In this document: positions 12,861 through 20,893 of the stretch, one piece after another
Numbering within the stretch: position 1 is the stretch's first letter
Layout of the letters: each line of letters starts with the position of its first letter
NCBI GenBank assembly: GCA_964650975.1
Contig: CAZYWA010000041.1
Location: 1 to 25,127 of the forward strand
Reading direction: 5' to 3'
Length of the DNA stretch: 25,127 nt
Origin: CAZYWA01 sp964650975 [NCBI: uncultured bacterium]
GTDB lineage: Bacteria > JADJOY01
The notes under the pieces: generated by a model
What the model was told of the DNA's origin: nothing
Seen by the model: the letters and a program-made list of their open reading frames with translations, nothing else
Database searches by the model: none
Made by a program: the position numbers and the translations under genes

Positions 12861-14852
12861 ATGCGGCGCGTGAATCGGTTGGGCTTGAGCTCGCTCGTGA
12901 CGTGGATCACGCTGGCGGCTGCGTGTGGAGGAGGCGGTGGAGGAGGCGGTCACGAGGCCGCACCGGTCGCGAACGCCGGCTCCGACCAGAGCGTCGCCAC
13001 GAAGGCCGTGGTCACTCTCGACGGCAGCACCAGCTCCGATCCCAACGGCGACACGATCACCTACGCGTGGTCGCTGATCCGCCGTCCCAACGGCAGCCAG
13101 GCCGCCCTCTCCGACCCGGCCGCGCCGCGCCCCACGTTCGTGGCCGACGCCGAGGGCACCTATCAGGCGACCCTGGTGGTGAACGACGGGCGCATGGCGA
13201 GCGCCACGGACGAGGTGATCGTGACCGCGTCCGCCAACGGCGCCGCTCCCAACGCGGACGCCGGGTTCGACCAGCAGGTGCCCGTCGGCGCGGTGGTGGA
13301 CCTCGACGCCAGCGGCAGCCGGGACCCGGAAGGCGACGCCCTCACCTACACCTGGAACCTGGTCGCGAAGCCCGCGGCCAGTCAGGCGGCCATCGCCAAC
13401 CCGGCCGCGGTCGTTGCGCAGTTCACGGCGGATGCAGCGGGCGAGTACCGGGCTCAGCTGGTGGTGACCAATCCCTCGAGCGAAAGCGGCACGGCCATGG
13501 TGGTGGTCACCGCCGGCACCAGCAATACGCCGCCGCGTGCCAATGCGGGCGCGGATCAGACCGTCGCGGCCGGCGCGGTGGTGCACCTCGACGGATCGAC
13601 GAGCTTCGACGCCGACGGCGACGCGATCACCTATGCCTGGTCGTTCGTGTCGAAACCGCCGGGTAGCAACGCGCAGATGCTGGCGCCGACTTCTCCGCTC
13701 ACGGACTTCGCCACCGACGTCGCGGGTACCTACGTGGCGCAGCTGGTGGTCGACGACGGAAAGGCCGAGAGCAAGCCCGATTCGATGGTGGTCCGCGCGA
13801 CCACCTTCGACACTCCGCCGGTGGCGGACGCGGGCAACGACCGGGTCGTCGACATCGGCTCGACGGTGTTCCTGAACGGCGCCGGCAGCACCGACGCCGA
13901 GGGGAGCTTCCTGAGCTACCAGTGGAGCTTCGTCTCGATCCCCGCCGGCAGCGCCGCCGAGATCCTCCATCCGGACGCGGTGGGTGTCTACGTCGTGCAG
14001 CTGGTGGTGAACGACGGAGTCGACTCGAGCCTACCCGACCAGGTCATGTTCACCGCGGCACCCACCGGCGGCGGTGGCGGAGGAGGAGGAGCAGGCGGCA
14101 GCGCGAGCTGCGATGCCAGCTCGGGCCTCTTGCTCTGCGATCCGCTCGACGGCTCGACCACCGGCAGCCAGAACGGCGGCCAGTTCGTCACCGGCGGCTG
14201 GACGCCCGGCTTCAACATCGAGTGGGACCTGGGCAGCACCGTCACCGATGGCTCGTTCTCGGCCGATCTCTCGAACTGGGACCCGTCCGAAGGCAGCTCG
14301 CAGAACCAGTACGACAAGCAGCAGATCCTCGACATGTACCAGAACGCCTCGGGCGACGAGCATTCGGGCGGCGCCATGTGGAACGTCCGGACCGGCAACG
14401 GGTACAGCGGGCTCTTCAAGTTCCTGTCGGCCGCGAACGGGCTCAGCGAACGCCAAGAGTCGCGGCTCTCGCCACCGGGCGGCGGCGTGGATCCGAGCGT
14501 CACCCACACCGTGAAGGTGACGTGGTCGGCGGGCGGCGACTGCAGCGTGTTCCTCGACGGTGCGAGCCTCACCACCCAGAGCCACGGGTCGCCCCTACAG
14601 CTGCGCTACGTGTTCGTGGGCAGCGACAACAGCGGCGGCGGCTACGGACCGCAGTCGGGCGTCGTCTACTCGAACGTCCAGGTAGCGGGCTCGAGCTCGG
14701 GCGGCACGGCGGTCTTCGCGAGGCTATCGCCGGACGGCCGCGTGCAGATCACCAAGCTCGAGCCGCCGTCGATGCGCAGCGGCCTCTTCGGGTGGCTGTC
14801 GGGGAAGCGGGCGCCGCTGGCCACGTTGACGCTCGCCACGGCGGCGCGCTGA
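12861..14852 (+). CDS. PKD-repeat lipoprotein with lectin-like domain (paralogue 2)
   Basis: The protein has 663 residues from ATG 12861, chosen because AAGGGG lies six bases upstream and the signal peptide begins there; ATG 12810 with GAGGAG is the alternative and would add 17 residues. A lipoprotein signal ends at Cys22 (LAAAC), followed at once by eight glycines as a flexible tether. Four PKD repeats follow, of which the fourth lacks about nine residues between its AEIL and VGVYVVQL parts. A shorter Gly/Ala linker and the same lectin-like C-terminal domain complete the protein (CDPLDGST, FNIEWDLG, HTVKVTWSAGGDCSVFLDG, YVFVGSDNSGGGYG, EPPSM..GLFGWL). Strong protein and DNA similarity to the preceding gene shows a tandem duplication. 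It probably works with its paralogue at the cell surface. Confidence 0.9.
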   Translation: MRRVNRLGLSSLVTWITLAAACGGGGGGGGHEAAPVANAGSDQSVATKAVVTLDGSTSSDPNGDTITYAWSLIRRPNGSQAALSDPAAPRPTFVADAEGTYQATLVVNDGRMASATDEVIVTASANGAAPNADAGFDQQVPVGAVVDLDASGSRDPEGDALTYTWNLVAKPAASQAAIANPAAVVAQFTADAAGEYRAQLVVTNPSSESGTAMVVVTAGTSNTPPRANAGADQTVAAGAVVHLDGSTSFDADGDAITYAWSFVSKPPGSNAQMLAPTSPLTDFATDVAGTYVAQLVVDDGKAESKPDSMVVRATTFDTPPVADAGNDRVVDIGSTVFLNGAGSTDAEGSFLSYQWSFVSIPAGSAAEILHPDAVGVYVVQLVVNDGVDSSLPDQVMFTAAPTGGGGGGGGAGGSASCDASSGLLLCDPLDGSTTGSQNGGQFVTGGWTPGFNIEWDLGSTVTDGSFSADLSNWDPSEGSSQNQYDKQQILDMYQNASGDEHSGGAMWNVRTGNGYSGLFKFLSAANGLSERQESRLSPPGGGVDPSVTHTVKVTWSAGGDCSVFLDGASLTTQSHGSPLQLRYVFVGSDNSGGGYGPQSGVVYSNVQVAGSSSGGTAVFARLSPDGRVQITKLEPPSMRSGLFGWLSGKRAPLATLTLATAAR

Positions 14853-14906
14853 GCCGGCGGGAGGGCGCGACTCCCGCCGCACCGAGACCGATCGCGCTCG
14901 CGACAC

Positions 14907-14926
14907 GGACCGGCGGGCGCCGGTCC
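14907..14926. terminator. 20-bp perfect hairpin between convergent genes
   Basis: The 9-bp arms GGACCGGCG/CGCCGGTCC with a two-base centre lie in the 87-bp spacer between the PKD lipoprotein stop and the thioesterase stop. There is no T-run. The position fits a shared bidirectional terminator. The right arm runs into GGTCCCT, but the GGAG-headed layout of the REP-like elements is absent. Confidence 0.45.
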
Positions 14927-14939
14927 CTCCCAGAGGCGA

Positions 14940-15866
14940 TCACTCGCCGTCGCCGAAGTAGAGCCGCGCGCAGGTGTGCGGGCGGGCGGCGCTCGCACCG
15001 GCATTCGCGTCGCTGTCCGGTATGAGCGAGACCGCGGCGCCGTATCCGCTTCCCCAGCGAAACGTTTGCAGCACGATCCGCATCACGTCGCCAGCGAAGC
15101 ACGGTTTCCGGAACGCGACCTCGATGCCGCGCAACAAGAGCGCCCGCGTCGCGACGCCGCACTCGTGGAGCCGCCGCACCGCCGCCTCCTCGAAGATCCG
15201 CGGATAGACCAGCGAGTTCACGTGCTGGTTGCTGTCGGTGTCGCCGAGCGAGAAGACCGTCGGCAACGCCACCGGCGCTGGCGCGGAGTCGAGAGCGCCA
15301 ACGCCTTCGGGCAGCGCCAGCAGCTCCTCGGGCTCGCGCCATGGATAGCGAAGCGGCGGCACCGGCGGCGCGCCGGGGAGATCGAGGCTCAGCACCTTGC
15401 GCTGATCCGGGGGCGCGAAGAGTCGTGAGAACACGTGCTCGGCGAAGATCCGCCCGACCGTGATCGGATCACCACCTCCATCGGGCGGCGGGAAATGCGT
15501 GCGTCCGATCCGACCGCTGAGATCGACCCACATGTTGGCGAGGATCTTCGCGACCTGGCCGTCGCGTCCCACCGCGTGCGCGAGCTCCAGGCAGCCGTGA
15601 CCGCTGAGCGAGCGCGCCACCGAGATCGGGCCGCCCAGCCCTTCCATCACGAGCCGGGTGAGGATCGGCACGGTGCCGCCGGAACGCATGCCGCTCACCA
15701 TGTCGCTCTTGCTGATGATGCCCTGCCAGACCACGGCCCCCACGGCTGGGCTGAGCGCCACCACCCGGAGCCGCCCGTCCTGGGTGACGTCTTGATAACG
15801 CAGGTGGACCGTTCCCTCGCCGCGCAGCTCGGGCGGAACGTCGGGCCAATCGGGCACGTGGATCAT
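14940..15866 (-). CDS. double-hotdog acyl thioesterase-like protein
   Basis: The protein has 308 residues from ATG 15866. The first half (about 30-150) looks like a degenerate hotdog domain (VVALSPAVGAVVWQG, LSGHGCLELAHAV, ILANMWVDLSGRIGRTHFP). The second half (about 200-305) carries the classical thioesterase pattern SLGDTDSNQHVNSLVYPRIFEEA, with Asp209, Asp211, Asn213, His215 and Asn217 at the expected catalytic loop and helix, then VAFRKPCFAGD. FatA-like acyl-ACP thioesterases share this double-hotdog plan. It would release acyl groups from CoA or ACP in the cytosol; the chain-length preference is unknown. No Shine-Dalgarno precedes the ATG, consistent with the very close candidate -10 (leaderless start). 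Confidence 0.75.
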   Translation of the reverse strand: MIHVPDWPDVPPELRGEGTVHLRYQDVTQDGRLRVVALSPAVGAVVWQGIISKSDMVSGMRSGGTVPILTRLVMEGLGGPISVARSLSGHGCLELAHAVGRDGQVAKILANMWVDLSGRIGRTHFPPPDGGGDPITVGRIFAEHVFSRLFAPPDQRKVLSLDLPGAPPVPPLRYPWREPEELLALPEGVGALDSAPAPVALPTVFSLGDTDSNQHVNSLVYPRIFEEAAVRRLHECGVATRALLLRGIEVAFRKPCFAGDVMRIVLQTFRWGSGYGAAVSLIPDSDANAGASAARPHTCARLYFGDGE

Positions 15867-15875
15867 GGGCGCGCG

Positions 15876-15906
15876 AGTGTATACGCGCCCTTGGCCAACG
15901 TCCCAA
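15876..15906 (-). promoter_or_regulatory. candidate promoter of the thioesterase gene
   Basis: The minus strand reads TTGGGA (15906-15901), 17 bp, then TATACA (15883-15878), overlapping TACACTCG, the same core as at 2200 and 5698. The ATG is only 11 nt past the TATACA, so the transcript would be nearly leaderless. The rest of this 347-bp divergent spacer (15867-16213) holds the sigma-54-like site below and no open reading frame I support. Confidence 0.4.
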
Positions 15907-16061
15907 TCACGTCCAAATGCAGGACCGACAGGGCAAATTTCACCGGAATTGACGCCATCTCGACCGAAACGCGTCAGCACCGCATACGCCCGATGGCGTA
16001 ACGCGGAGCGCCGTCCGGCCCGCCATCCGGTGACGAAAACCGCCGCAGATGCCCGGATTTC

Positions 16062-16071
16062 CAACCGGTTG
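16062..16071. promoter_or_regulatory. CAACCGGTTG palindrome upstream of the sigma-54-like promoter
   Basis: This 10-bp perfect palindrome is about 40 bp upstream of the -24 element. It could be an enhancer-protein site, but it is short and single, so the support is weak. Confidence 0.22.
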
Positions 16072-16112
16072 CGACTCGCCGCGCCGCATCATTCCAACCC
16101 CTGCCGCGGTCG

Positions 16113-16128
16113 GGGCACGGCCCTTGCT
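16113..16128 (+). promoter_or_regulatory. candidate sigma-54 (-24/-12) promoter
   Basis: GGGCACG-GCCC-TTGCT matches the sigma-54 consensus TGGCACG-N4-TTGCW except for the first base, with the invariant GG-N10-GC spacing (GG at 16114-16115, GC at 16126-16127). The transcript would start near 16139, giving a leader of about 75 nt to the ATG at 16214. Confidence 0.55.
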
Positions 16129-16213
16129 TCACTCCGGGTTGGGAAAAAAGACCCAGCGGCCCCCGAACCTCGGGCCATCCTCCCGAGCGGGCCGCGTCCG
16201 CCAGGAGGGCTCC

Positions 16214-16471
16214 ATGAGCCGTACGCGCAAGCAACACGCCCGATTCAACGTCCGCACCGGTGCGATCCGCCGCGGCTTCCGCCAGCGCGACGACAAGGAG
16301 GGGCTCTCCTCCCAGATCGAGCACGAGTACGGCTGGGACCCCCGCAGCGCGCGGCCCGAGCCGCTCTGGCTCCACGCCGAGACGCAGCCGCCCGAGCAGC
16401 GAGACGGCCAGGACGGCGCGCCTACGCGAGCGGTCCGCACCTTCTCGCTGATCGACGGGAAAGAGTCCTGA
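16214..16471 (+). CDS. small hydrophilic basic protein (unknown function)
   Basis: The protein has 85 residues. ATG 16214 is preceded by a strong AGGAGG six bases upstream, which fixes the start. The N-terminal half is Arg/Lys-rich (MSRTRKQHARFNVRTGAIRR) with a compact middle (SSQIEHEYGWDPRSARPEPLW). It has no Cys, no membrane segment and no signal peptide, so it is cytosolic and could bind nucleic acid. I recognise no family. It sits 49 bp upstream of the membrane metallophosphoesterase on the same strand, behind the sigma-54-like promoter, so its expression may be nitrogen- or stress-controlled. Confidence 0.75.
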   Translation: MSRTRKQHARFNVRTGAIRRGFRQRDDKEGLSSQIEHEYGWDPRSARPEPLWLHAETQPPEQRDGQDGAPTRAVRTFSLIDGKES

Positions 16472-16520
16472 CCCCGTTGCGCTCTCCCTGAGCCCGCTCG
16501 GGGAACGAGACGAGAGCCCC

Positions 16521-18164
16521 ATGGACCCGGTCCCCGCGCCACGCTGCCACACCTTGGTGCTGAGCGATCTGCACCTGAGCGAGGCCGAGCCCTCCCATCC
16601 CGGCAATCCGCTGTGGAAGCGCTACAAGCGCCCGCGGCACTTCATCGACAAGAGCTTCAAGCGGTTCCTGGAGCACGTGCGCGAGAGCACGTCGGACCCG
16701 TGCGAGCTGGTGTTCAACGGTGACGTCTTCGACTTCGACTCGACGATGGCGCTGCCCGACCGCCCGGGCTATTCGGTGAGCTGGCTCGAGCGGCGGCGCG
16801 GCCTCACCGCGCAGGAGCCCAAGTCTCGCTACAAGATGAGTGTGATTCTCGAAGACCATCCGGTGTGGCTCGAGGCGCTGCGCGACTGGGTGAAGGCCGG
16901 GCACCGGATCGTATTCGTGATCGGCAACCACGATCTCGAGCTCCACTGGCCCGCGGTGCAAGCCGAGCTGATCGGCTGGCTGGCCCTGCCCGAGGAATGG
17001 AAGGACCACGTGCGCTTCTGCGAGTGGTTCTACGTGTCGAACGGCGACACGCTGATCGAGCACGGCAACCAGTACGACCCCTACTGCGTGTGCTCCAATC
17101 CGATCCATCCGCTGGCGCGAAAGCGCGGCGACGTCTACGTGCGGCTGCCGTTCGGCAACCTGGCCGGACGTTTCATGCTGAACGGCATGGGGCTCTTCAA
17201 TCCGCACGTCGATTCGAGCTTCATCAAGTCGTCGTTCCTCGAGTACGCGAAGTTCTTCTACCAGTACCTGCTGCGCATCCAGCCGCTGCTCGGCTGGACG
17301 TGGTTCTGGAGCTCGATCGTCACGTTCCTCTACGCGCTGGAAGAAGCCGTGCTGCCGGCCCTCAAGGACCCGCTCACCTTCGAGTCGCGGATCGAGGACA
17401 TCGCCCTGCGCGCCAACGCGACGCCGCGGGTGGTGCGCTCGCTGGCGCAGCTCCACGTGCACCCCGCGATCCTGAGCCCCCTCAAGGTGATGCGCGAGCT
17501 GTGGCTCGACCGGGCACTGCTCATCGTGCTGGCGCTGGTCTTCAGCTTCGAGGTGGCGCTCCTGGCGCGGCTCTTCGCGCCGCTGCCGATCTGGAGCTCG
17601 CTGGTGCTCTTCGGCGTGCTCATGCCTTGGGTGATCCGCTACGCCCGCTCCGTGGAATCCGGCAACGAGGAGGCGCAGCGCGGCGCGGTCGAGAAGCTCG
17701 ATCTCTCGTCGCAGATCGCGGGCGTCGAGCGCGTGGTGCACGGCCACACCCATCGCCAGGTGCATCGCTGGATCAAGGGCGTCGAGCAGATCAACACCGG
17801 CACCTGGTCGCCGGCCTTCGAGGACGTCGAGTGCACGCGTCCCTTTGGCCTCAAATGCTTCGCGTGGATCCGTCCCAGCGAGCTCGACGGTGGCGATCGC
17901 CGCAGCGCGACGCTCTACGAGTGGGTCGACCCGGGCATCCGCGTGGTAGCGCCGGAGCGCATCCTCGAGAGCGAGCCGCGCACCCGGGTCCTGCCCCGTC
18001 GTCCGACGCGCGACACCGTGCTGCCGCTTCCCGGCACGCTCGAGCCGGTGCCGGTGCGAGTCGGCGCTGGCACGTCGCACCGCGGCGCCGCGGCGCAGCG
18101 CCGGACGCGCGGTCTGGGACTCGCGGCCGGACTGGCCGCGCTGGTGCGCGCCGTGCTTCCCTGA
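16521..18164 (+). CDS. membrane-associated calcineurin-like metallophosphoesterase
   Basis: The 547-aa protein has a complete metallophosphoesterase motif set: D16-x-H18 (SDLHLSE), G67-D68-x-x-D71 (NGDVFDFD), GNHD at 135-138, the EHGNQYDP block near 180 and GHTH at 408-411 (VHGHTHRQ). Between the catalytic halves, residues about 333-350 and 355-372 form two hydrophobic helices, so the enzyme is inserted in the inner membrane with the active site assembled from both flanks. The last 60 residues are Arg/Ala/Pro-rich low complexity. Relatives include LpxH-like and UDP-sugar or lipid pyrophosphatases, but specific LpxH residues cannot be confirmed here. A modest GA-rich Shine-Dalgarno precedes ATG 16521. 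Confidence 0.88.
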   Translation: MDPVPAPRCHTLVLSDLHLSEAEPSHPGNPLWKRYKRPRHFIDKSFKRFLEHVRESTSDPCELVFNGDVFDFDSTMALPDRPGYSVSWLERRRGLTAQEPKSRYKMSVILEDHPVWLEALRDWVKAGHRIVFVIGNHDLELHWPAVQAELIGWLALPEEWKDHVRFCEWFYVSNGDTLIEHGNQYDPYCVCSNPIHPLARKRGDVYVRLPFGNLAGRFMLNGMGLFNPHVDSSFIKSSFLEYAKFFYQYLLRIQPLLGWTWFWSSIVTFLYALEEAVLPALKDPLTFESRIEDIALRANATPRVVRSLAQLHVHPAILSPLKVMRELWLDRALLIVLALVFSFEVALLARLFAPLPIWSSLVLFGVLMPWVIRYARSVESGNEEAQRGAVEKLDLSSQIAGVERVVHGHTHRQVHRWIKGVEQINTGTWSPAFEDVECTRPFGLKCFAWIRPSELDGGDRRSATLYEWVDPGIRVVAPERILESEPRTRVLPRRPTRDTVLPLPGTLEPVPVRVGAGTSHRGAAAQRRTRGLGLAAGLAALVRAVLP

Positions 18165-18263
18165 GCCGCCTCGATCGCGCGCGGTCGTTCCCTCGCAATC
18201 CCCGGTTGGGAGGGCGCGCCTTCCGCCGAGCCGTGTCCGATCGGCTCAAGCCATCGCCGCGCC

Positions 18264-18410
18264 ATGCGACTGCCGCTCATCCTGGCACTGCTCGCGTTCT
18301 GGATGTTCATGGCGTACCGCGAGCTCGCGCGCGGCGACCTGGTGGGCGCCGGCCTCTTCGCGCTGATCGGCGTACTGATCACCGCCTACCGGCTGAACGC
18401 CAACAAGTAG
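18264..18410 (+). CDS. 48-aa small membrane protein
   Basis: The ORF runs ATG 18264 to TAG 18410 and encodes two hydrophobic helices (residues 2-17 and 27-43) joined by a short polar loop (YRELARGDL), ending in RLNANK. Basic residues at both ends suggest a hairpin with both termini in the cytoplasm. There is no clear Shine-Dalgarno. It lies 99 bp after the metallophosphoesterase on the same strand. Frame, length and clean two-helix pattern support a real gene, but no family is recognised. Confidence 0.5.
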   Translation: MRLPLILALLAFWMFMAYRELARGDLVGAGLFALIGVLITAYRLNANK

Positions 18411-18444
18411 CGCGGCGCGACGCGCTCGACGTTCGCTGGAGCGC

Positions 18445-18461
18445 GGGGCTGGAACAGCCCC
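18445..18461. terminator. G-run hairpin c, at the 3' end of the aldolase gene
   Basis: A 6-bp stem GGGGCT/AGCCCC with a GGAAC loop, followed on the plus strand by CCGAAAAACT, lies 9 nt beyond the TGA of the minus-strand aldolase. It shares the G-run stem, purine loop and CCCCGAA tail with 8588-8610, where it also follows a minus-strand stop codon. Confidence 0.45.
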
Positions 18462-18470
18462 CCGAAAAAC

Positions 18471-19679
18471 TCACAGAAAGCAGCAGCCCTGGCCACGATA
18501 GGTGGGCTCGCGGCCGACCAGCTTCCCGCCGCGCACCAGCAGGTACTCGTCGAAGCGCTCGGCCAGCTCGCCGGCCTTGGCGTGCCGGAACACCACCGGA
18601 TCGCCGATTCGGATCTCCGGCGCGCCGAGCGGCAGCTTGAGCGGCGTCTGCACCTCGCCCGCGCCTTCGTTGGGCAGGAACTCGAGGCCCGCCGGCAGCC
18701 AGGGGAGCGGCAGCTTCTCCCAGCCGGGAGTGCCCGACGCGATGTAGCCGCCGCCGTGACAGGTGACGTAGCCGCGATCGGAAACCCGGCACGCTTCGAG
18801 CGCGAAGAACGCAGCCGGTTCGCAATCGATCGACTCGAAGTAGTCGAAGATGTGCGAGCACACGAAGCCCGAACCGGCGGTGATCTCGGTCACGCACGGC
18901 TCGGCCGCGGTGGTGCGCAGGCTGCCGGTACCGCCGCCGTTCACCAGCTCCACCGCGAACTTCTCGCGCTTGAGCAGCGCCACGGTCTCGGCGCGCAGGC
19001 GCGCCACGTCCGGAATCGAGAGCCGCTTCACGATCCGCGCCACGCGGTTCATCGCGGGACTGAACGGGCTCTTGTCGGGCAAGCCCGCGATGTGGGCCTC
19101 GTACGCCATGAGGCCGCAAAGGCGCACGCCGCCGATCGCGACGCCGGCGCGCGCCAGATCGAGAACGTCGTCCGGCCTCCGCAACGGACTGCGGCGCGCG
19201 CCGATGTGAAGCTTCCCCGAGACCCGGCGATACGCGACGTCGAGCTCGGCGACCGCGCGCATCTCGCAGCCGGCGTCACGCCCAGCGCGGCCCAGCGCGT
19301 CGAGATGCTCGCGCGCGTCAACAACGCACCAGATGGTGCGGCCACGCGCCGTGAGCTCGGCCAGCTCGGCGAGCGCCGCGGGCTGCACCGTCGGATAAGC
19401 GACCAGCAGATCGTCGAATCCCTGGGACGCGAGGAACGCCACCTCGCCGGCGGTGAATCCCATGATCCCGCGGAAGCTCGGACCGCCGCGCTCGAGGATC
19501 CGCTTCAAGAGCCCCACGTGACGCACCGACTTCGAGCCGACGCGCAGCTTCTTCCTGGTGCCGTCGAGCGGCGCCCGGATGCGATCGACGTTGCGCTCGA
19601 GCGCGTCGAGATCGATCACCGCCGCGGGCAAACGCTCGCCGGCGAGGATCGACTTGAAGTCGCTCCACGCGAGTGTCAT
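18471..19679 (-). CDS. PLP-dependent amino acid deaminase/aldolase (D-threonine aldolase / alanine racemase-N fold)
   Basis: The protein has 402 residues. The N-terminal alanine-racemase-type barrel carries the PLP lysine in KLRVGSKSVRH (Lys50), after the typical PAAVIDLDALERN opening. Phosphate-binding glycines appear in ELVNGGGTGS and TEITAGSGFV. The C-terminal D-serine-dehydratase-like domain has CHGGGYIAS and the segment FRHAKAGELAERFDEYLLV. In D-threonine aldolases and D-serine dehydratases a His plus Asp or Cys binds a metal near there; here the residue two after the His is Lys, so metal use is uncertain. The enzyme should cleave or deaminate a hydroxy-amino acid in the cytosol. It starts 16 nt after nnrS ends, so it is the second gene of that operon. 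Confidence 0.85.
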   Translation of the reverse strand: MTLAWSDFKSILAGERLPAAVIDLDALERNVDRIRAPLDGTRKKLRVGSKSVRHVGLLKRILERGGPSFRGIMGFTAGEVAFLASQGFDDLLVAYPTVQPAALAELAELTARGRTIWCVVDAREHLDALGRAGRDAGCEMRAVAELDVAYRRVSGKLHIGARRSPLRRPDDVLDLARAGVAIGGVRLCGLMAYEAHIAGLPDKSPFSPAMNRVARIVKRLSIPDVARLRAETVALLKREKFAVELVNGGGTGSLRTTAAEPCVTEITAGSGFVCSHIFDYFESIDCEPAAFFALEACRVSDRGYVTCHGGGYIASGTPGWEKLPLPWLPAGLEFLPNEGAGEVQTPLKLPLGAPEIRIGDPVVFRHAKAGELAERFDEYLLVRGGKLVGREPTYRGQGCCFL

Positions 19680-19695
19680 CGCCGTCTCGCCGTAC

Positions 19696-20874
19696 TCACG
19701 ATCGACGCAGGAGCTTGGGGCCTAGATAGCCGAGCCAAACGGCCGACCCCGCGATCCAGGCCAGCGCCGCCGACAACAGGTGCTGGTAGTAGGTGTGGCT
19801 CACGTCGGCCGCGGTGCGGCCGAGGAGCGCCACGATCACGCTCACTCCCATCGCGACGATCGCCGGATGCCGGCCGGTCATGACCTCCTCGAGCCCCGGC
19901 AGGTGCGCGTACGAAACGTGCGTGCCGACCGAGAGCACCATGAGACTGAACCCGCCGATGAAGAGCACGTGCAGTGCCGCGACGCGGTAGTTCGGCAGCA
20001 GGCCCGAGAGCAGCACGCCCGCCGGCGTGAGCCACATCGAGAGCCAGATCAGCCGTCGATGAAAGCCCGGCTTCTTGGGCGCATGCCATGCTCCTCCGCC
20101 CAGCGCGAGACCGGCCGCCACCACCAGCCCGCGGAGGATCGGCCCAACTCGCGGAAGGCTCATCGCCTCCATCGCTTCGCTCGCGATCAGCAGCGCGCCG
20201 CAAGCCGCATAGAAGAGCGCCCGGCGCGTCTCGCGCGGCGAGCTGCCCAGGTCCGGCGGCGGCGGCCAGCCACCGACCAGCGGCAGCAGCAATCCACCGA
20301 TGCCCACCACCAGCGACAAAAACACTCCTTGCTCGATGAAGAGCCGTCCCAGGGGATACATCCACGGCGAGCCGTTGACGCGCGGCGCCGCCAGCATGAG
20401 CAGCGGACCAGCCACGCCCTGCAGCACGGCCAGCGGCACCAGCAGGAACGCCGCCGGCGGACGGCGGCCCGCGCCGCTTCCCAGGAAACGCGTGACCGCG
20501 AAGCGTGTGAGCATGAGCCAGATCGCCACGTCGCTCAGCATCATCGTGCGCCGCCAGCCGACGGTGCCTGCAATCGTGATCGCGACCACCAGCGCCAGAC
20601 CCGCGACGATCTCGGCCGTCGCCGGCGGTTTCGACTGGGTGCGGCGCGGCAGAGCCGTGAACAGGAACCCGAGCGCGAACGCCATCAGGAACGCCTGCAC
20701 CTGGATCAGGCCGTGCAGCTCGCACGAGTAGCTCTTGATCCAGCCGATCGGAAACAACAGCCACTGCCCGAGCCCGATCCACCCCAGCACCACACCGAGC
20801 GGGAAAAACAGCCGAAAGGGCTCGGAGCGCCACGCATCCATGGCGGAGCGGGGGCCGGTGGATTCCGATGTCAT
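19696..20874 (-). CDS. nnrS: NnrS family integral membrane protein
   Basis: The protein has 392 residues with about 12 hydrophobic helices. The family opening is clear: AWRSEPFRLFFPLGVVLGWIG, then ELHGLIQVQAFLMAFALGFLFTALPRRT, and near the end LHVLFIGGFSLMVLSVGTHVSYAHLPG. The conserved His of ELHG and of ALHVLFIGG are the likely haem or metal ligands. NnrS proteins are haem/copper-containing membrane proteins linked to nitric oxide or nitrosative stress and dinitrosyl-iron pools. ATG 20874 with a weak GAAGAG upstream is used; ATG 20841 is possible but has no Shine-Dalgarno. No denitrification gene is nearby. It precedes the PLP aldolase gene by 16 nt. Confidence 0.92.
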   Translation of the reverse strand: MTSESTGPRSAMDAWRSEPFRLFFPLGVVLGWIGLGQWLLFPIGWIKSYSCELHGLIQVQAFLMAFALGFLFTALPRRTQSKPPATAEIVAGLALVVAITIAGTVGWRRTMMLSDVAIWLMLTRFAVTRFLGSGAGRRPPAAFLLVPLAVLQGVAGPLLMLAAPRVNGSPWMYPLGRLFIEQGVFLSLVVGIGGLLLPLVGGWPPPPDLGSSPRETRRALFYAACGALLIASEAMEAMSLPRVGPILRGLVVAAGLALGGGAWHAPKKPGFHRRLIWLSMWLTPAGVLLSGLLPNYRVAALHVLFIGGFSLMVLSVGTHVSYAHLPGLEEVMTGRHPAIVAMGVSVIVALLGRTAADVSHTYYQHLLSAALAWIAGSAVWLGYLGPKLLRRS

Positions 20875-20893
20875 CTCACTCTTCGGTGCCGAT

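Noticed and set aside
10914-13970. 1018-codon minus-strand open frame opposite the PKD genes
   Set aside because: It is antisense to two clear lipoproteins. Its repetitive His/Arg/Val/Gly sequence mirrors the PKD repeats and has no domain or signal features, so it is a shadow caused by high GC and few stop codons.
14907-14926. Possible fourth REP-like copy, because GGTCCCT occurs at 14922-14928
   Set aside because: There is no GGAG head at the right distance and the palindrome centre is GG rather than GTCCCT, so it was listed only as a convergent-gene hairpin.
16422-18080. 552-codon minus-strand frame opposite the membrane metallophosphoesterase
   Set aside because: The plus-strand frame carries all metallophosphoesterase motifs in order; the antisense frame is a composition artefact.
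18165-18263. Degenerate REP-like hairpin around GTTCCCTCGCAA at about 18186
   Set aside because: The loop sequence is changed and neither the stem nor the GGAG head can be drawn convincingly.
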